Part shown: positions 11,504 to 22,058 of the stretch, piece after piece | Position numbering within the stretch: the first letter of the stretch is position 1 | How the letters are laid out: every line of letters starts with the position of its first letter | Source of the DNA: Siphonodentalium dalli | Taxonomy: Eukaryota > Mollusca > Scaphopoda > Gadilida > Siphonodentaliidae | NCBI GenBank assembly: GCA_032622095.1 | Contig: CP136064.1 | Coordinates: 46,515,573 to 46,579,572 of the forward strand | Reading direction: 5' to 3' | Length of the DNA: 64,000 bases | The notes under the pieces: generated by a model | The model's input: the letters and a program-made list of their open reading frames with translations, nothing else | Database searches by the model: none | What the model was told of the DNA's origin: nothing | Made by a program: the position numbers and the translations under genes

Positions 11504-12483
11504 GTAAGTTCTCACGGACACCGTTAAATAGGACAGATCGTCATGAACATGTCCGTTACCATGGAGCCCCAGACACGACACGGTTATGCCCTTAATAATA
11601 ATGGTTATCGAATGAAATACTAAGCTGGGCAAAAGTTATTAACAGTATATATATGTACTGAATGCGACATTGTAAAACAAAGCCAGTGATGTGGCGGGGG
11701 TTGGGGGGGGGGGGGGTGGTGGATGAATGTGAGGTGCAGTGAACTTCACTAAATGTAGTTGGAAATTACGTAACTGACATATCAGTTGTAAATAATTTCA
11801 GACCAAAATAGAGAATTGGTCTAGCAGTTTGATTTTCCTACCAGTAATCGGTGTGGTCTTTTTTTTAATTCTCAAACCAAATATATTCCCATATCTTTTG
11901 ACAAACATGGCCATCAGTTGGAAAAGTTACAATCCTATGGGTGTTATGTTGGAACACATGTCTTCTAGCAACATCCCTGAACTCAGTTGAACTACTGTCT
12001 GCAAGTTATTTATACTTAACAAAAAAATGGAGGTTATGGTCTAATTGACGATAGGATCAAGTTACCTTTTGATATTTTAGTTTAATTATGGACCGCGAAG
12101 CAATCTTTTTAACAATGGCAGACGGCAGCTTAGTTAGCAATCTTCATTCACAAAACATTTGTGTCTGAGATAAATGTCAGTTCCTGCCGAATTTTTACGC
12201 ATTTAACCGATCCAATACCGAATTAAACAAGCCGCCGGATTCGTAGTATTTTTACACTATCAACCCTACTTATGCCATAAACGTGAGAGTACGTCCCCTT
12301 CCGATGCCCATACATGACTAACGAGGCCTGCTATTAACATGCTCATATATGCATGTTCTGTCATATTATTATAGGATATATATAAAGTGGAACCTTGACA
12401 AATATACAACAATGTGTGTTATTACGTATGGTCAGATTGTGCGTCTTCAAATGGAACTTGAGCTAATCACTTTCTTACAACAG

Positions 12484-12564
12484 ATTCATCAGCGACAAAT
12501 GCGACAACGGCTAACTCTACGATGGCACAAACAACGAACACAACAGAGGAAGTTACAACTGAAG
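12484..12564 (+). CDS. Thr-rich linker exon, module 2
   Basis: 81-nt copy of the exon at 8413 with a few substitutions (NSTMAQTTN in place of TSKMAPTTN). It has the same AG acceptor and the same candidate GC donor. Without that donor the frame ends at a TAG 15-17 nt beyond. Retention of the frame despite amino-acid changes fits a loosely constrained linker. Confidence 0.45.
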
Positions 12565-13370
12565 GCGAGCATAACTACTATTAGTTACATCTAACACTAT
12601 CTCTTCATGAGCCATGCATTTATGTCTATAAATAGGTTATTAGCATTGACATTTTGGCGAAATATCAGGAGTGAATTTCTTTATCTTCGATGAAATTGGA
12701 AAAGGAAGTTCACTGGGATTACAAAATTAGGACTGCCCGCTTGTAGTTACAGCTAACAGTATCTCTTGATGACCCATGCATTTATTTCTATAAATACGTC
12801 ATTATAATTGACATTTTGACGAATTTTCCGAAGTTAACTTGTTTATCTTCGACGAAAATGGAAAAGGAAGTTATAAACAACGTTCATTGGCATTACAGAG
12901 TTTGGACTGTCCGCTTTCTAACTAAACAAACAAGCTATTAAATAAATTGGACAGCTATGATCGGACATTTGTAAGATCATTAAATTTCACCAATAAGTCT
13001 AATGCTGATATACCGATATTGCAACAAGTATCGTACAGGGTATAGTTTCAGATTGGCCGTGACTTCTGGCGGCAATCCGATTGCGCGAAATGAGCCTGTT
13101 ACTATAAATAGATAAATAATAGTAGTTGAGTAGGATAGTATCGTAAAAATAGTATAGCAGCCAATCAGAATGCGAGAAATGCACGTGAGATGTAATATAT
13201 TGGAATAGACTATTATTTATTTGGGGGGGGGGGGGGTGCAGCAAATATTAGCAGATGGTAGACAAGCGAACACCATGGGATTGATTGTTGCTAACCTAAT
13301 ACGTACACGATTAGATAGCGAACGATACTTAAGGTTAGGATTACATTTCGGAATAAGTATCCAGCGTTAA

Positions 13371-13901
13371 AGATACGGGTGGCGTTGGCGGTGGGTATGT
13401 TAAAGATACGGGTGGCGTTGGCGGTGGGTATGCTGTTAAAATATTCAGATCCGTCAAAAACCCGCCATAAACAGAAAGAATAGTAAAATATAGACAGACT
13501 TTGTTCTTATAACAATCAGAAATATGGCATAAACAGTATGTTATTGTCAAATGTTTTCCTCTGTTATGTAAACAAAAGCAAAAATAAAACGTCATATATA
13601 GAACCTGGCTTTTGTTTAGATCCGGATATTGTAAACATACAGAGCGTTATTTGTTACTGTTTTCCTGATATGGAAATAATAAAGAGCGTTTACATCATTT
13701 GTGTGTGATTAACCAATAGAATTGCGCCGTGTTATGTAAACAGAAGCAAAATTTCTGTAACACGAGCGGGTTCTTGTGACTTGTTTATATATACACCATC
13801 GTACGTCTTGACGACAATATACTATTTACGCGCCGATTATGTTTAGCATATGAACAAAACTATATATATTTTAATATTCCTTCCGTTGATGGTGATTTGA
13901 A
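13371..13901. repeat. Element D in unit 2, right end cut
   Basis: Same as the copy at 9300-9830, and likewise ends at the unit junction (GAACA followed by Helitron-like TGACCTTGACC). Confidence 0.7.
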
Positions 13902-15463
13902 CATGACCTTGACCTTCAAACGGGTACCCGCACATGATAGCATGCTGTCGGCGTGCCTGTACGGGGTTACATTGAAAAACAAAAATTAATGGATCGACCA
14001 AAGCCATGGGACGAATCCCGCCAGTGGCGGGATAATCTGCTAGTCTACTATATATTTTGAGACGTTTGTATATGTGTATATCCTTTATAGACTCGAAAAC
14101 GGCTCGACCGATTGAGCCCAAACTTGCTATCTAAGGGTAAAAATCCACGAGAACTGCCATCGGACCGCTTCGGAGAACGTCCGAGTACCCCTTCACTATT
14201 CGCCCTGCCACCGTCGTTGGAATTGATGGGTTAATGGGTTAATGATTAAAGAGCGTTCGTATATGCGGTGTCGTTGTTAAAGAGCGTTTATATACACGAG
14301 TATAAATACGGCTCAATCGACCGTCTCGGAAACTGGGGATATCTCGGTCGTCAGCGGTGACATCGACGTGAAATTTGTTATATATGGTCAACTCGGGACG
14401 GGGAATATTTTTGTCGGCGTGCCTGTATACGGGGTTACCTTGAAAAACAAAAATTAATGGATCGACCAAAGCCATGGGACCAATCCCGCCAGTGGCGGGC
14501 TAATCTGCTATAGTATATTATATGTTTTGGAACTTCTGTCTGTGTGTGTGTGTATATGTGTGTGTTATAGACTAGAACACTGCTCGACCGATCCGACTCA
14601 AATTTGGCATGTTGGCCTACTTTGATCCCGGGAACAATATGGGCGGGTTCACGTGCGACCGTGTCCTTGAACTTAACCTCGCTCATATACGCTCATGTTT
14701 CCGGACCTCGACTGATCCGACTCAAATTTGGTATGTAGGCCTACTTTGATCCCGGGAACAGTATGGGCCGGTTCAGTTTCACGTGCGACCTGTCCTTGAC
14801 CTTAGCCTAGCTCATATACGCATATATAGGCATGTTTCAGTCCGCCTGGCAAAGATAGTTATTACTATTATTTTGATGATGTGAGATAGTATTAACCCAC
14901 AGAGTGCGCTCATGCTTGAGTTTGTGTGGCGGTAGTGCTCAGTCGCAGAGTCACACAACAGTTATGAGAATACTAAATTAATTTTAAGATTCGTTCGAAG
15001 AACAGCTTAGTTCTGCATGTAACCCCCGACCATGCCAAGACTTGGGGACACCATGCCATCATTATAATGTCTTTGTCCGATCGTGTGCCGACTCATTTTG
15101 AACACATATATATGCCAAGTCACCATATATGGATAGGTCCACTTGTCAACGGAATATTCTGGCCTTCGAACACCACCACAAATAATTGCTCAGTGAATTG
15201 TGAATTTTGTGATTAAAAAAAAATTGACTCTCCCTAATCAGTTGTTGTTTTGTCAAGCATATACAACCACTCACCAATGTGTTAGTCATACGTTATATTG
15301 GTAACACATCACAGATTATCTTCCCAAAGTTTCATTGCATTCTTACTACCACATCTAAAGCTATCTCTGAAATTATTAGTAGGGAACTTACTTTTTTATA
15401 TTAGTATCCACGATAAGCAACTGTTTTTGTTGTGTTTAACACCTATTACATTTTTGTTTACAG

Positions 15464-15568
15464 CGAGATGTGACACAAACCCATGCACGGGGGATTCAAA
15501 ATTTCAAGGAGAGGATTGCCAGTGTTACTGTCGCGGAGATACAGAATACGACATAGTGCTTTGCACAA
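15464..15568 (+). CDS. EGF-like cysteine-rich exon, module 3
   Basis: Third 105-nt copy. Substitutions relative to module 2 are silent as far as I can read them, and the cysteines and RGD are kept. Its phase-1 end fits directly to the ShK-like exon at 16976, which starts with two bases of a split codon, so EGF-ShK-ShK reads through without the Thr-rich exon as well as with it. Confidence 0.65.
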
Positions 15569-16567
15569 GTAAGTTCTCACGGACACCGTTAAATAGGACA
15601 GATCATCATGAACATGTCCGTTACCATGGAGCCCCAGACACGGCACGGTTATGCCTCTTATTAATCATGGTTATCCAATGAAATACTAAGCTGGGCAAAA
15701 GTTATTAACAGTATATATATGTACTGAATGCGACATTGTAAAACAAAGCCAGTGATGTGGCGGGGGTTGGGGTTGGGGGGGGGGGGGGTGGTGGTGGATG
15801 AATGTGAGGTGCAGTGAGCTTCACTAAATGTAGTTGGAAATTACGTAACTGACATATCAGTTGTAAATAATTTCAGACCAAAATAGAGAATTGCTCTAGC
15901 AGTTTGATTTTCCAACCAGTAATCGGTGTGGTCTTTTTTTTAATTCTCAAACCAAATATATTCCCATATCTTTTGACAAACATGGCCATCAGTTGGAAAA
16001 GTTACAATCCTATGGGTGTTATGTTGGAACACATGTCTTCTAGCAACATCCCTGAACTCAGTTGAACTACTGTCTGCAAGTTATTTATACTTAACAAAAA
16101 AATGGAGGTTATGGTCTAATTGACGATAGGATCAAGTTACCTTTTGAATTTTTAGTTTAATTATGGACCGCGAAGCAATCTTTTTAACAATGGCAGACGG
16201 CAGCTTAGTTAGCAATCTTCATTCACAAAACATTTGTGTCTGAGATAAATGTCAGTTCCTGCCGAATTTTTACGCATTTAACCGATCCAATACCGAATTA
16301 AACAAGCCGCCGGATTCGTAGTATTTTTACACTATCAACCCTACTTATGCCATAAACGTCATAAACGTGAGAGTACGTCCCCTTCCGATGCCCATACATG
16401 ACTAACGATGCCTGCTATTAACATGCTCATATATGCATGTTCTGTCATATTATTATAGGATATATATAAAGTGGAACCTTAACAAATATACAACAATGTG
16501 TGTTATTACGTATGGTCAGATTGTGCGTCTTCAAATGGAACTTGAGCTAATCACTTTCCTACAACAG

Positions 16568-16648
16568 ATTCCTCAGCGACAAATGCGACAACGGCTAACT
16601 CTACGATGGCACCAACAACGAACACAACAGAGGAAGTTACAACTGAAG
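16568..16648 (+). CDS. Thr-rich linker exon, module 3
   Basis: 81-nt copy in the non-deleted unit. The bases after the candidate GC donor are GCGACG here and GCGAGC in the other units, a poorer donor. If unspliced the frame continues for 14 residues (Thr/Pro-rich) to a TGA at 16681-16683. The acceptor is intact. The linker identity is fairly clear; its splicing is not. Confidence 0.4.
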
Positions 16649-16975
16649 GCGACGTCACGACGTTCCCCCCCACGACAACATGAGCCCTATTATAAACTTT
16701 TCCAGTCGAAGCATTGTTGAGTTGATTTTCGAAAACGATGTTAGAAAATCTTGTAGAATTACAAATATTTGTTCATTCCATGTTCGTTCTCTCGTATCCA
16801 TAGTCGGTATTATATGACGTCATTACCTTACAAGCTACAAGCGGCACATTTCTATTATTCTCCCCCCGTGATTGTGGAGACTCATAGCATGTCGATTTTT
16901 ATTAGTGCGATATTGACCAATTATTATATGTGAGATATATTGTGTTTGACAATGTATTGTTTTTTCTTTATAAAG

Positions 16976-17092
16976 CCACCGCATCTAATAGATGGCTGGC
17001 GAAACTCTGTCGCAAACTCAAGTATTTCTGCGACTCGATCCCTCTGATCAGAAGAAACTGCGCTGCTACCTGCTCTAAATCAGACGCAACCG
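16976..17092 (+). CDS. ShK-like exon lacking first and last cysteines
   Basis: Acceptor TTTCTTTATAAAG, donor G|GTGAAA; 117 nt, phase 1 at both ends. The 39 residues align with the ShK exon at 20207: CRKLKYFC, then nine residues, then CAATC correspond to cysteines 2-5 of the family pattern. The position expected for cysteine 1 has no cysteine, and cysteine 6 is replaced (SKS after CAAT). In ShK domains cysteines 1 and 6 pair, so the two losses match one disulphide. ShK (SXC) domains are small secreted disulphide folds found in toxins and at the C-termini of animal enzymes; nothing here indicates venom use. It is present only in unit 3. Confidence 0.6.
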
Positions 17093-18121
17093 GTGAAAAT
17101 TTATCCATGCAACTCATTTATCATTTATTTATTATCGATTTGAACCCCACATTTTCTAAATAGATTCTCCATTCACTTATAAAAGTATATATATAGAAAA
17201 TGCATGGCTTGCAATTTCTGTGTCTGCATGATTTTGTCATATTTTTTATTTATCGTGAATTTTGGAAATCGGTCTCAGATTTTAAAATTAACGGCAATCG
17301 TTTTAAGATGGCTGGGGAGCATAACTACTATTAGTTACATCTAACACTATCTCTTCATGAGCCATGCATTTATGTCTATAAATAGGTTATTAGCATTGAC
17401 ATTTTGGCGAAATATCAGGAGTGAATTTCTTTATCTTCGATGAAATTGGAAAAGGAAGTTCACTGGGATTACAAAATTAGGACTGCCCGCTTGTAGTTAC
17501 AGCTAACAGTATCTCTTGATGACCCATGCATTTATTTCTATAAATACGTCATTATAATTGACATTTTGACGAATTTTCCGAAGTTAACTTGTTTATCTTC
17601 GACGAAAATGGAAAAGGAAGTTATAAACAACGTTCATTGGCATTACAGAGTTTGGACTGTCCGCTTTCTAACTAAACAAACAAGCTATTAAATAAATTGG
17701 ACAGCTATGATCGGACATTTGTAAGATCATTAAATTTCACCAATAAGTCTAATGCTGATATACCGATATTGCAACAAGTATCGTACAGGGTATAGTTTCA
17801 GATTGGCCGTGACTTCTGGCGGCAATCCGATTGCGCGAAATGAGCCTGTTACTATAAATAGATAAATAATAGTAGTTGAGTAGGATAGTATCGTAAAAAT
17901 AGTATAGCAGCCAATCAGAATGCGAGAAATGCACGTGAGATGTAATATATTGGAATAGACTATTATTTATTTGGGGGGGGGGGGGGGTGCAGCAAATATT
18001 AGCAGATGGTAGACAAGCGAACACCATGGGATTGATTGTTGCTAACCTAATACGTACACGATTAGATAGCGAACGATACTTAAGGTTAGGATTACATTTC
18101 GGAATAAGTATCCAGCGTTAA

Positions 18122-18691
18122 AGATACGGGTGGCGTTGGCGGTGGGTATGTTAAAGATACGGGTGGCGTTGGCGGTGGGTATGCTGTTAAAATATTCAGA
18201 TCCGTCAAAAACCCGCCATAAACAGAAAGAATAGTAAAATATAGACAGACCTTGTTCTTATAACAATCAGAAATATGGCATAAACAGTATGTTATTGTCA
18301 AATGTTTTCCTCTGTTATGTAAACAAAAGCAAAAATAAAACGTCATATATAGAACCTGGCTTTTGTTTAGATCCGGATATTGTAAACATACAGAGCGTTA
18401 TTTGTTACTGTTTTCCTGATATGGAAATAATAAAGAGCTTTTACATCATTTGTGTGTGATTAACCAATAGAATTGCGCCGTGTTATGTAAACAGAAGCAA
18501 AATTTCTGTAACACGAGCAGGTTCTTGTGACTTGTTTATATATACACCATCGTACGTCTTGACGACAATATACTATTTACGCGCTGATTATGTTTAGCAT
18601 ATGAACAAAACTATATATATTTTAATATTCCTTCCGTTGATGGTGATTTGAACAAATATGAATATTTCTGCAACGAACGCCGGTCGTGCCT
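18122..18691. repeat. Element D in unit 3, complete
   Basis: Flanked by TTAA at 18118-18121 and 18692-18695. It starts AGATACGGGTGGCG and ends GGTCGTGCCT. It supplies the intact right end that is missing from units 1 and 2, and it lies in the intron between the two ShK exons. Confidence 0.75.
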
Positions 18692-18695
18692 TTAA

Positions 18696-20206
18696 TGGGA
18701 AGGGTGATAACTCTATATATAATTACTTTGACGAAATAACGGAGATTTGTTTGAAAGAATTTACAACACCACAACTCATCGACTATGGCGAAATATAAGT
18801 CAAATTCTCTTTATCGGGTTGTGCGTTAAACACTACTTGGCACTCAAAACCTTCAGAGACACACCAACCAATACAGTCTGGTCTCAGCTGCCTCCTCATC
18901 TGCGCACGCACTTCACAACCAGGTCAACGGGTTCTGACACTCGCACATGAGTGGAAGGCGGCATTTCACCATAGATAGTTGAGGAGCCCCAACCGACCTT
19001 AAGTCAACCGGCTGGCATTGCACCATCTTCCTAGAGTTGAGCCCGTAGTACAAGCCCGGAATACAACAGACTAAGGCAACTGGAGTCCATGCAAGCACTA
19101 ACTAGGACAATAAGTACAACTATTCACAACTCAAAAGAATATATTTATATCAACGCACAAAAATCACACACAGAAATCAACGTAAGTCTTCTCCGCCGGT
19201 CCTAGTTCGGAATGGGGGGGGGGGGCTTTGCTTCTTGCTTTGGTGGCATCCACCCCATGCACAGTACTGTGCGTGGGCATATATCAATCTCACAAACCCT
19301 ACAAACGCTCTTCAGCGGAATTACGGCATTCAAAAGTGGGTTGTAGGAGAGGGCCGACGACCCTTTCAAATCTTCCCGGGTATCATCCCAAACTCCAAAC
19401 TTGTTCGGGTGCGTGCGTCTGTGGGAAGTTTGGGAAACGCTCTTTAAAAGATTATCTTCATACATCTCCGTTATTTCGTTAATAATCCGAGCCTCAATCC
19501 TAACCTCGCGTGCCATGTGCTATTGCGAATTAATAGCAATCGCTATCTAGTCGTGAACCGCGATTAAGTATCTTTCGCTATCCAATCGTGAGCGAAATGA
19601 CTGTTTCAGATGTTTCAAAGCAAGTTTCGGGAAACGTACAGTGCTATACTGACTGAATGAATTACATATATATCTCATTGTGCGCATAGAAACGATGTGG
19701 CATAAAATCTAAATCAACGAGCGGTATACAACGCCATAATTATGTTCAAGGGTTATATTTACTAGTTAGCCCCCATATGTGGAGAGCATATTCATAATAT
19801 ATGAATATCTGCATAAGCGTTCCATTTAATTTGACAAATTCCGAAGGAGATGAATAGAAGTGTCGAATTCAACGTTAAGGTCATCCTTCAAAAGAACAGG
19901 GCGCAGTTCAGGATAAATTCTCTTTCAGGGGACGCATGTCCGATGACCGTGTCCCATAGGTAGTACGCAGTGAATGGGCGAGATTGTTCATTTGTTAAGA
20001 ATCGCACTCGGTCGAATTATCGCCTCTCGCAAAATCACACACACAAAGAAGAAGGAATTGTTAGGCTATACCTATTTATACATTTGGAAGGCCCGTGAGA
20101 TCGCATATGGCGAGGTTGCATGGATGCGTTGAATGCATGCGCCTGATCCCGGTCTTTGTGCCGTTTCTAAATGGATGTGGTAAATTTTCCATATATTTTA
20201 TTTCAG
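18696..20206. other. Probable intron, no further exon recognised
   Basis: It contains unremarkable ORFs around 18750-19500 that I do not recognise, and a phrase 'gaaataacggagat' (18733) that recurs inverted near 19465 and again near 3657, indicating repeat content. AAAGAGCGTT lies at 19436 on the minus strand. The acceptor ATTTTATTTCAG of the terminal exon closes it at 20206. Confidence 0.5.
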
Positions 20207-20337
20207 TTCCATGCACCGACTCGGCCCCAGGACCAGTTTGTAGAAGATTGAAAAGGAGAGGAAAGTGTTACAACAGGAATATGTCCACTTTCACTCACCA
20301 ATGCAAGGCTACATGTGGACTTTGTTCTTCGGCATAG
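20207..20337 (+). CDS. Terminal ShK-domain exon (3' end of gene)
   Basis: It starts after the pyrimidine-rich acceptor ATTTTATTTCAG. The split codon G|TT joins in phase to the exon ending at 17092. It encodes one complete ShK domain with six cysteines (CX8CX8CX11CX3CX2C) and a basic stretch (RRLKRRGK) between cysteines 2 and 3, then SSA and a TAG at 20335-20337. A stop just after the last cysteine is usual for C-terminal ShK domains. With the upstream exons this is the 3' end of a secreted cysteine-rich protein gene. The overall protein is unidentified, and a metallopeptidase tail is the leading guess. The open frame upstream of 20207 is intron. Confidence 0.75.
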
Positions 20338-20362
20338 AGATCGACAAGATTACACAAAGGTA

Positions 20363-20862
20363 CAGTAATGCCCTAATTAATCGACTCCTTTAACCCGTTA
20401 CCCAACAAACCGGCCAAAACCGGCCAAATAAAGCTTCAACAGCCTATAATATCTTCGGTCTGTCTCAATAGAACCATACAAATATGGATATCATTGGAAC
20501 CGGCTCCTTGACCACATTGTGATAGTTACAGTTATGCCCTGTGCCAATGCATTCTCTTATATATGCGAGTCGACCATAGGTCGCCTCGCATATATAAGAG
20601 AATGCATTGGCCTAAAAAAATCTTTTTTTTAACACTTTTTACCATTATTTTCTTACATTCTTTAACAATTTTATAATTTTTAATGTGTAAAGCCAATGCA
20701 TTCTCTTATATATGCGAGGCGACCTATGGTCGACTCGCATATATAAGAGAATGCATTGGCACAGGGCCCTTCTGTTGGTTAAAGGGTTAACCACATCAAA
20801 ATTATGGGTAACTTTTCAGGATTTAGTCGGAAATATGGCTTGTTTCCATTTCTGTACTTGCG
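20363..20862. repeat. TA-flanked foldback element C, copy 1, interrupted and truncated
   Basis: The left end CAGTAATGCCCTAATTAATC follows TA (20361-20362). The sequence resumes at 20787 with TTAACCACA...'attatgggtaacttttcagg' and fades near 20862. Between these lies element B (20394-20786), inserted at the TTAA of the C terminal sequence. Complete C copies at 23610 and 28678 show the uninterrupted order. CAGT ends with TA flanks suggest a Tc1/mariner-like MITE. Confidence 0.7.
20394..20786. mobile_element. TTAA-flanked element B, copy 1, with twin palindromes
   Basis: Inserted in element C with exact TTAA duplication (20390-20393 and 20787-20790). Ends CCCGTTACCC and GGTTAAAGGG. It carries palindromes at 20543-20611 and 20692-20760, separated by an AT-rich spacer that is a shortened form of that in element A. 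The left part (20394-20535) matches, inverted, the right part of copy 2 at 23857-24204. Non-autonomous; piggyBac-like by target site only. Confidence 0.85.
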
Positions 20863-20904
20863 GTGATATGGGTCATTTGAACTTTTGAATTATGTGTACA
20901 TTAA

Positions 20905-21424
20905 AGGTGGATTATCTCTTTGTAAACATGTATTATATAGTTACCGGGGTATAAAATATTAGATTTGAATCGAAGACTCCTGTCCGGAAATGCTTCTATC
21001 GATTAATATTCATTTTATTTCGAATATTTTCTGGTCTAAAAAGGTGTGTTTGTTCAGCTAACGAACAATGGTGGTTACTGTTAACAGAGACCAGAAATTA
21101 TATTGTGCAATTTTGTCACAAATAGATGTTAATTATACTCGTTATCGCTTATATCGTTGGAACAAAACAATACAAACAACCAATCTGTGACATTTGACAT
21201 TCGTTGCGTAGCCGTGGGAACAGCCCAGTGCTCTATATCGCAATAAGGTCTCATCCGAATGGTCGGTTCTAAAAATAGTAACATAAATGGGCCCGATTTT
21301 ATATTCGAAATAAAATCAATATTAATTGATAGAAGCTTTTCCGGACATAGGTCTTCAGTTCATATCTATTATTTTATACCCACGCAACTATTTAAAATTT
21401 GTTATTTAAAGAGATAATCCATCT
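20905..21424. repeat. TTAA-flanked element J, copy 1
   Basis: TTAA at 20901-20904 and 21425-21428. Ends AGGTGGATTATCTCTTT and AAAGAGATAATCCATCT are perfect inverted repeats. Longer subterminal inverted similarity ('gtataaaatatt', 'ctgtccggaaatgcttctat') runs about 100 bp inward on each side. A second, degraded copy spans about 28300-29075. Confidence 0.8.
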
Positions 21425-21428
21425 TTAA

Positions 21429-21965
21429 ATACGTTTAGCATCGATAATATATGGGTCGATTAATACACGAACTACCGATATACAAACTAAATACAAACTG
21501 AAGCAACTTAACGAAGCCAAAGGTATTTAACAGCCATTTTGGTTTTCTCACACAGATGCAGTTATCAGAATCGATTAATTTCCCAAAAATTAATGCTTAC
21601 CACTGTAAAATTGCCCGAAACGTGTTATTATCAACATGTTGTTCGACAAAATTTGGCATTATTATCGACAGAAAGCCTCTTAAAATATTGTTTACCCCCG
21701 AATCCAAATAAATAGTACTTGAGGGGCGCTTAGTCGGATTATGCATCATTATGTAGTTATATGATATATTATTCAATTGTGAAAGAATACACTACATAAT
21801 GTCTACATGCACATCAAACTCTGCATTCAAACAGACATGTTCAGTTTACATGTCGATTTAAGGTATCTACTATATTTGTCGTTATTTTTCAGTGGATGAT
21901 TGGCAGTCTGTTATCTTTATGATGTCACCTACTCTCCCAGGCTCCGAGAAGGCAACACACCGTCC
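21429..21965. other. No gene; weak similarity to element I
   Basis: 21665-21745 ('acccccgaatccaaataaatagta..cttagtcggatt') resembles the right part of the TTAA-flanked element I (27930-28000), but no ends are preserved. Confidence 0.35.
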
Positions 21966-22058
21966 ATGACATTCTGTCGTCGTCAGTAATCCCTGCTTAC
22001 AGCTATTGTGTGTATTCACTTGAGACCTTAGCTTGTACTTTAACCAAATAAACAAGTA
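21966..22058. repeat. 93-bp direct repeat, left of LINE fragment
   Basis: Begins ATGACATTCTGTCGTCGTCA and ends AACAAGTA. The matching copy at 23063-23155 has the same length and several substitutions. The pair brackets a 5'-truncated LINE exactly, so it reads as an unusually long target-site duplication or a pre-existing tandem duplication. Confidence 0.75.

Larger units (their letters stand above)
9831..13901 (+). repeat. 4-kb tandem unit 2 of 3
   Basis: Same order and near-identical sequence to unit 1 (offset 4080, falling to 4071 after small indels). Like unit 1 it lacks the 666-bp block that carries the ShK-like exon in unit 3, so units 1 and 2 derive from the same deleted version. Confidence 0.95.
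13902..18654 (+). repeat. 4-kb tandem unit 3 of 3 (long version)
   Basis: Matches units 1 and 2 but holds an additional 666 bp (about 16650-17316) containing the ShK-like exon. Its terminal element D runs past the breakpoint to its natural TTAA end at 18692, whereas in units 1 and 2 element D is cut at the words GAACA/TAACA and joined to Helitron-like sequence. This makes unit 3 the probable ancestral arrangement. Confidence 0.9.

Noticed and set aside
18740-19516. Possible transposase or capsid-like coding remnants
   Set aside because: Several short frames on both strands gave vague resemblance only. No motif could be named.
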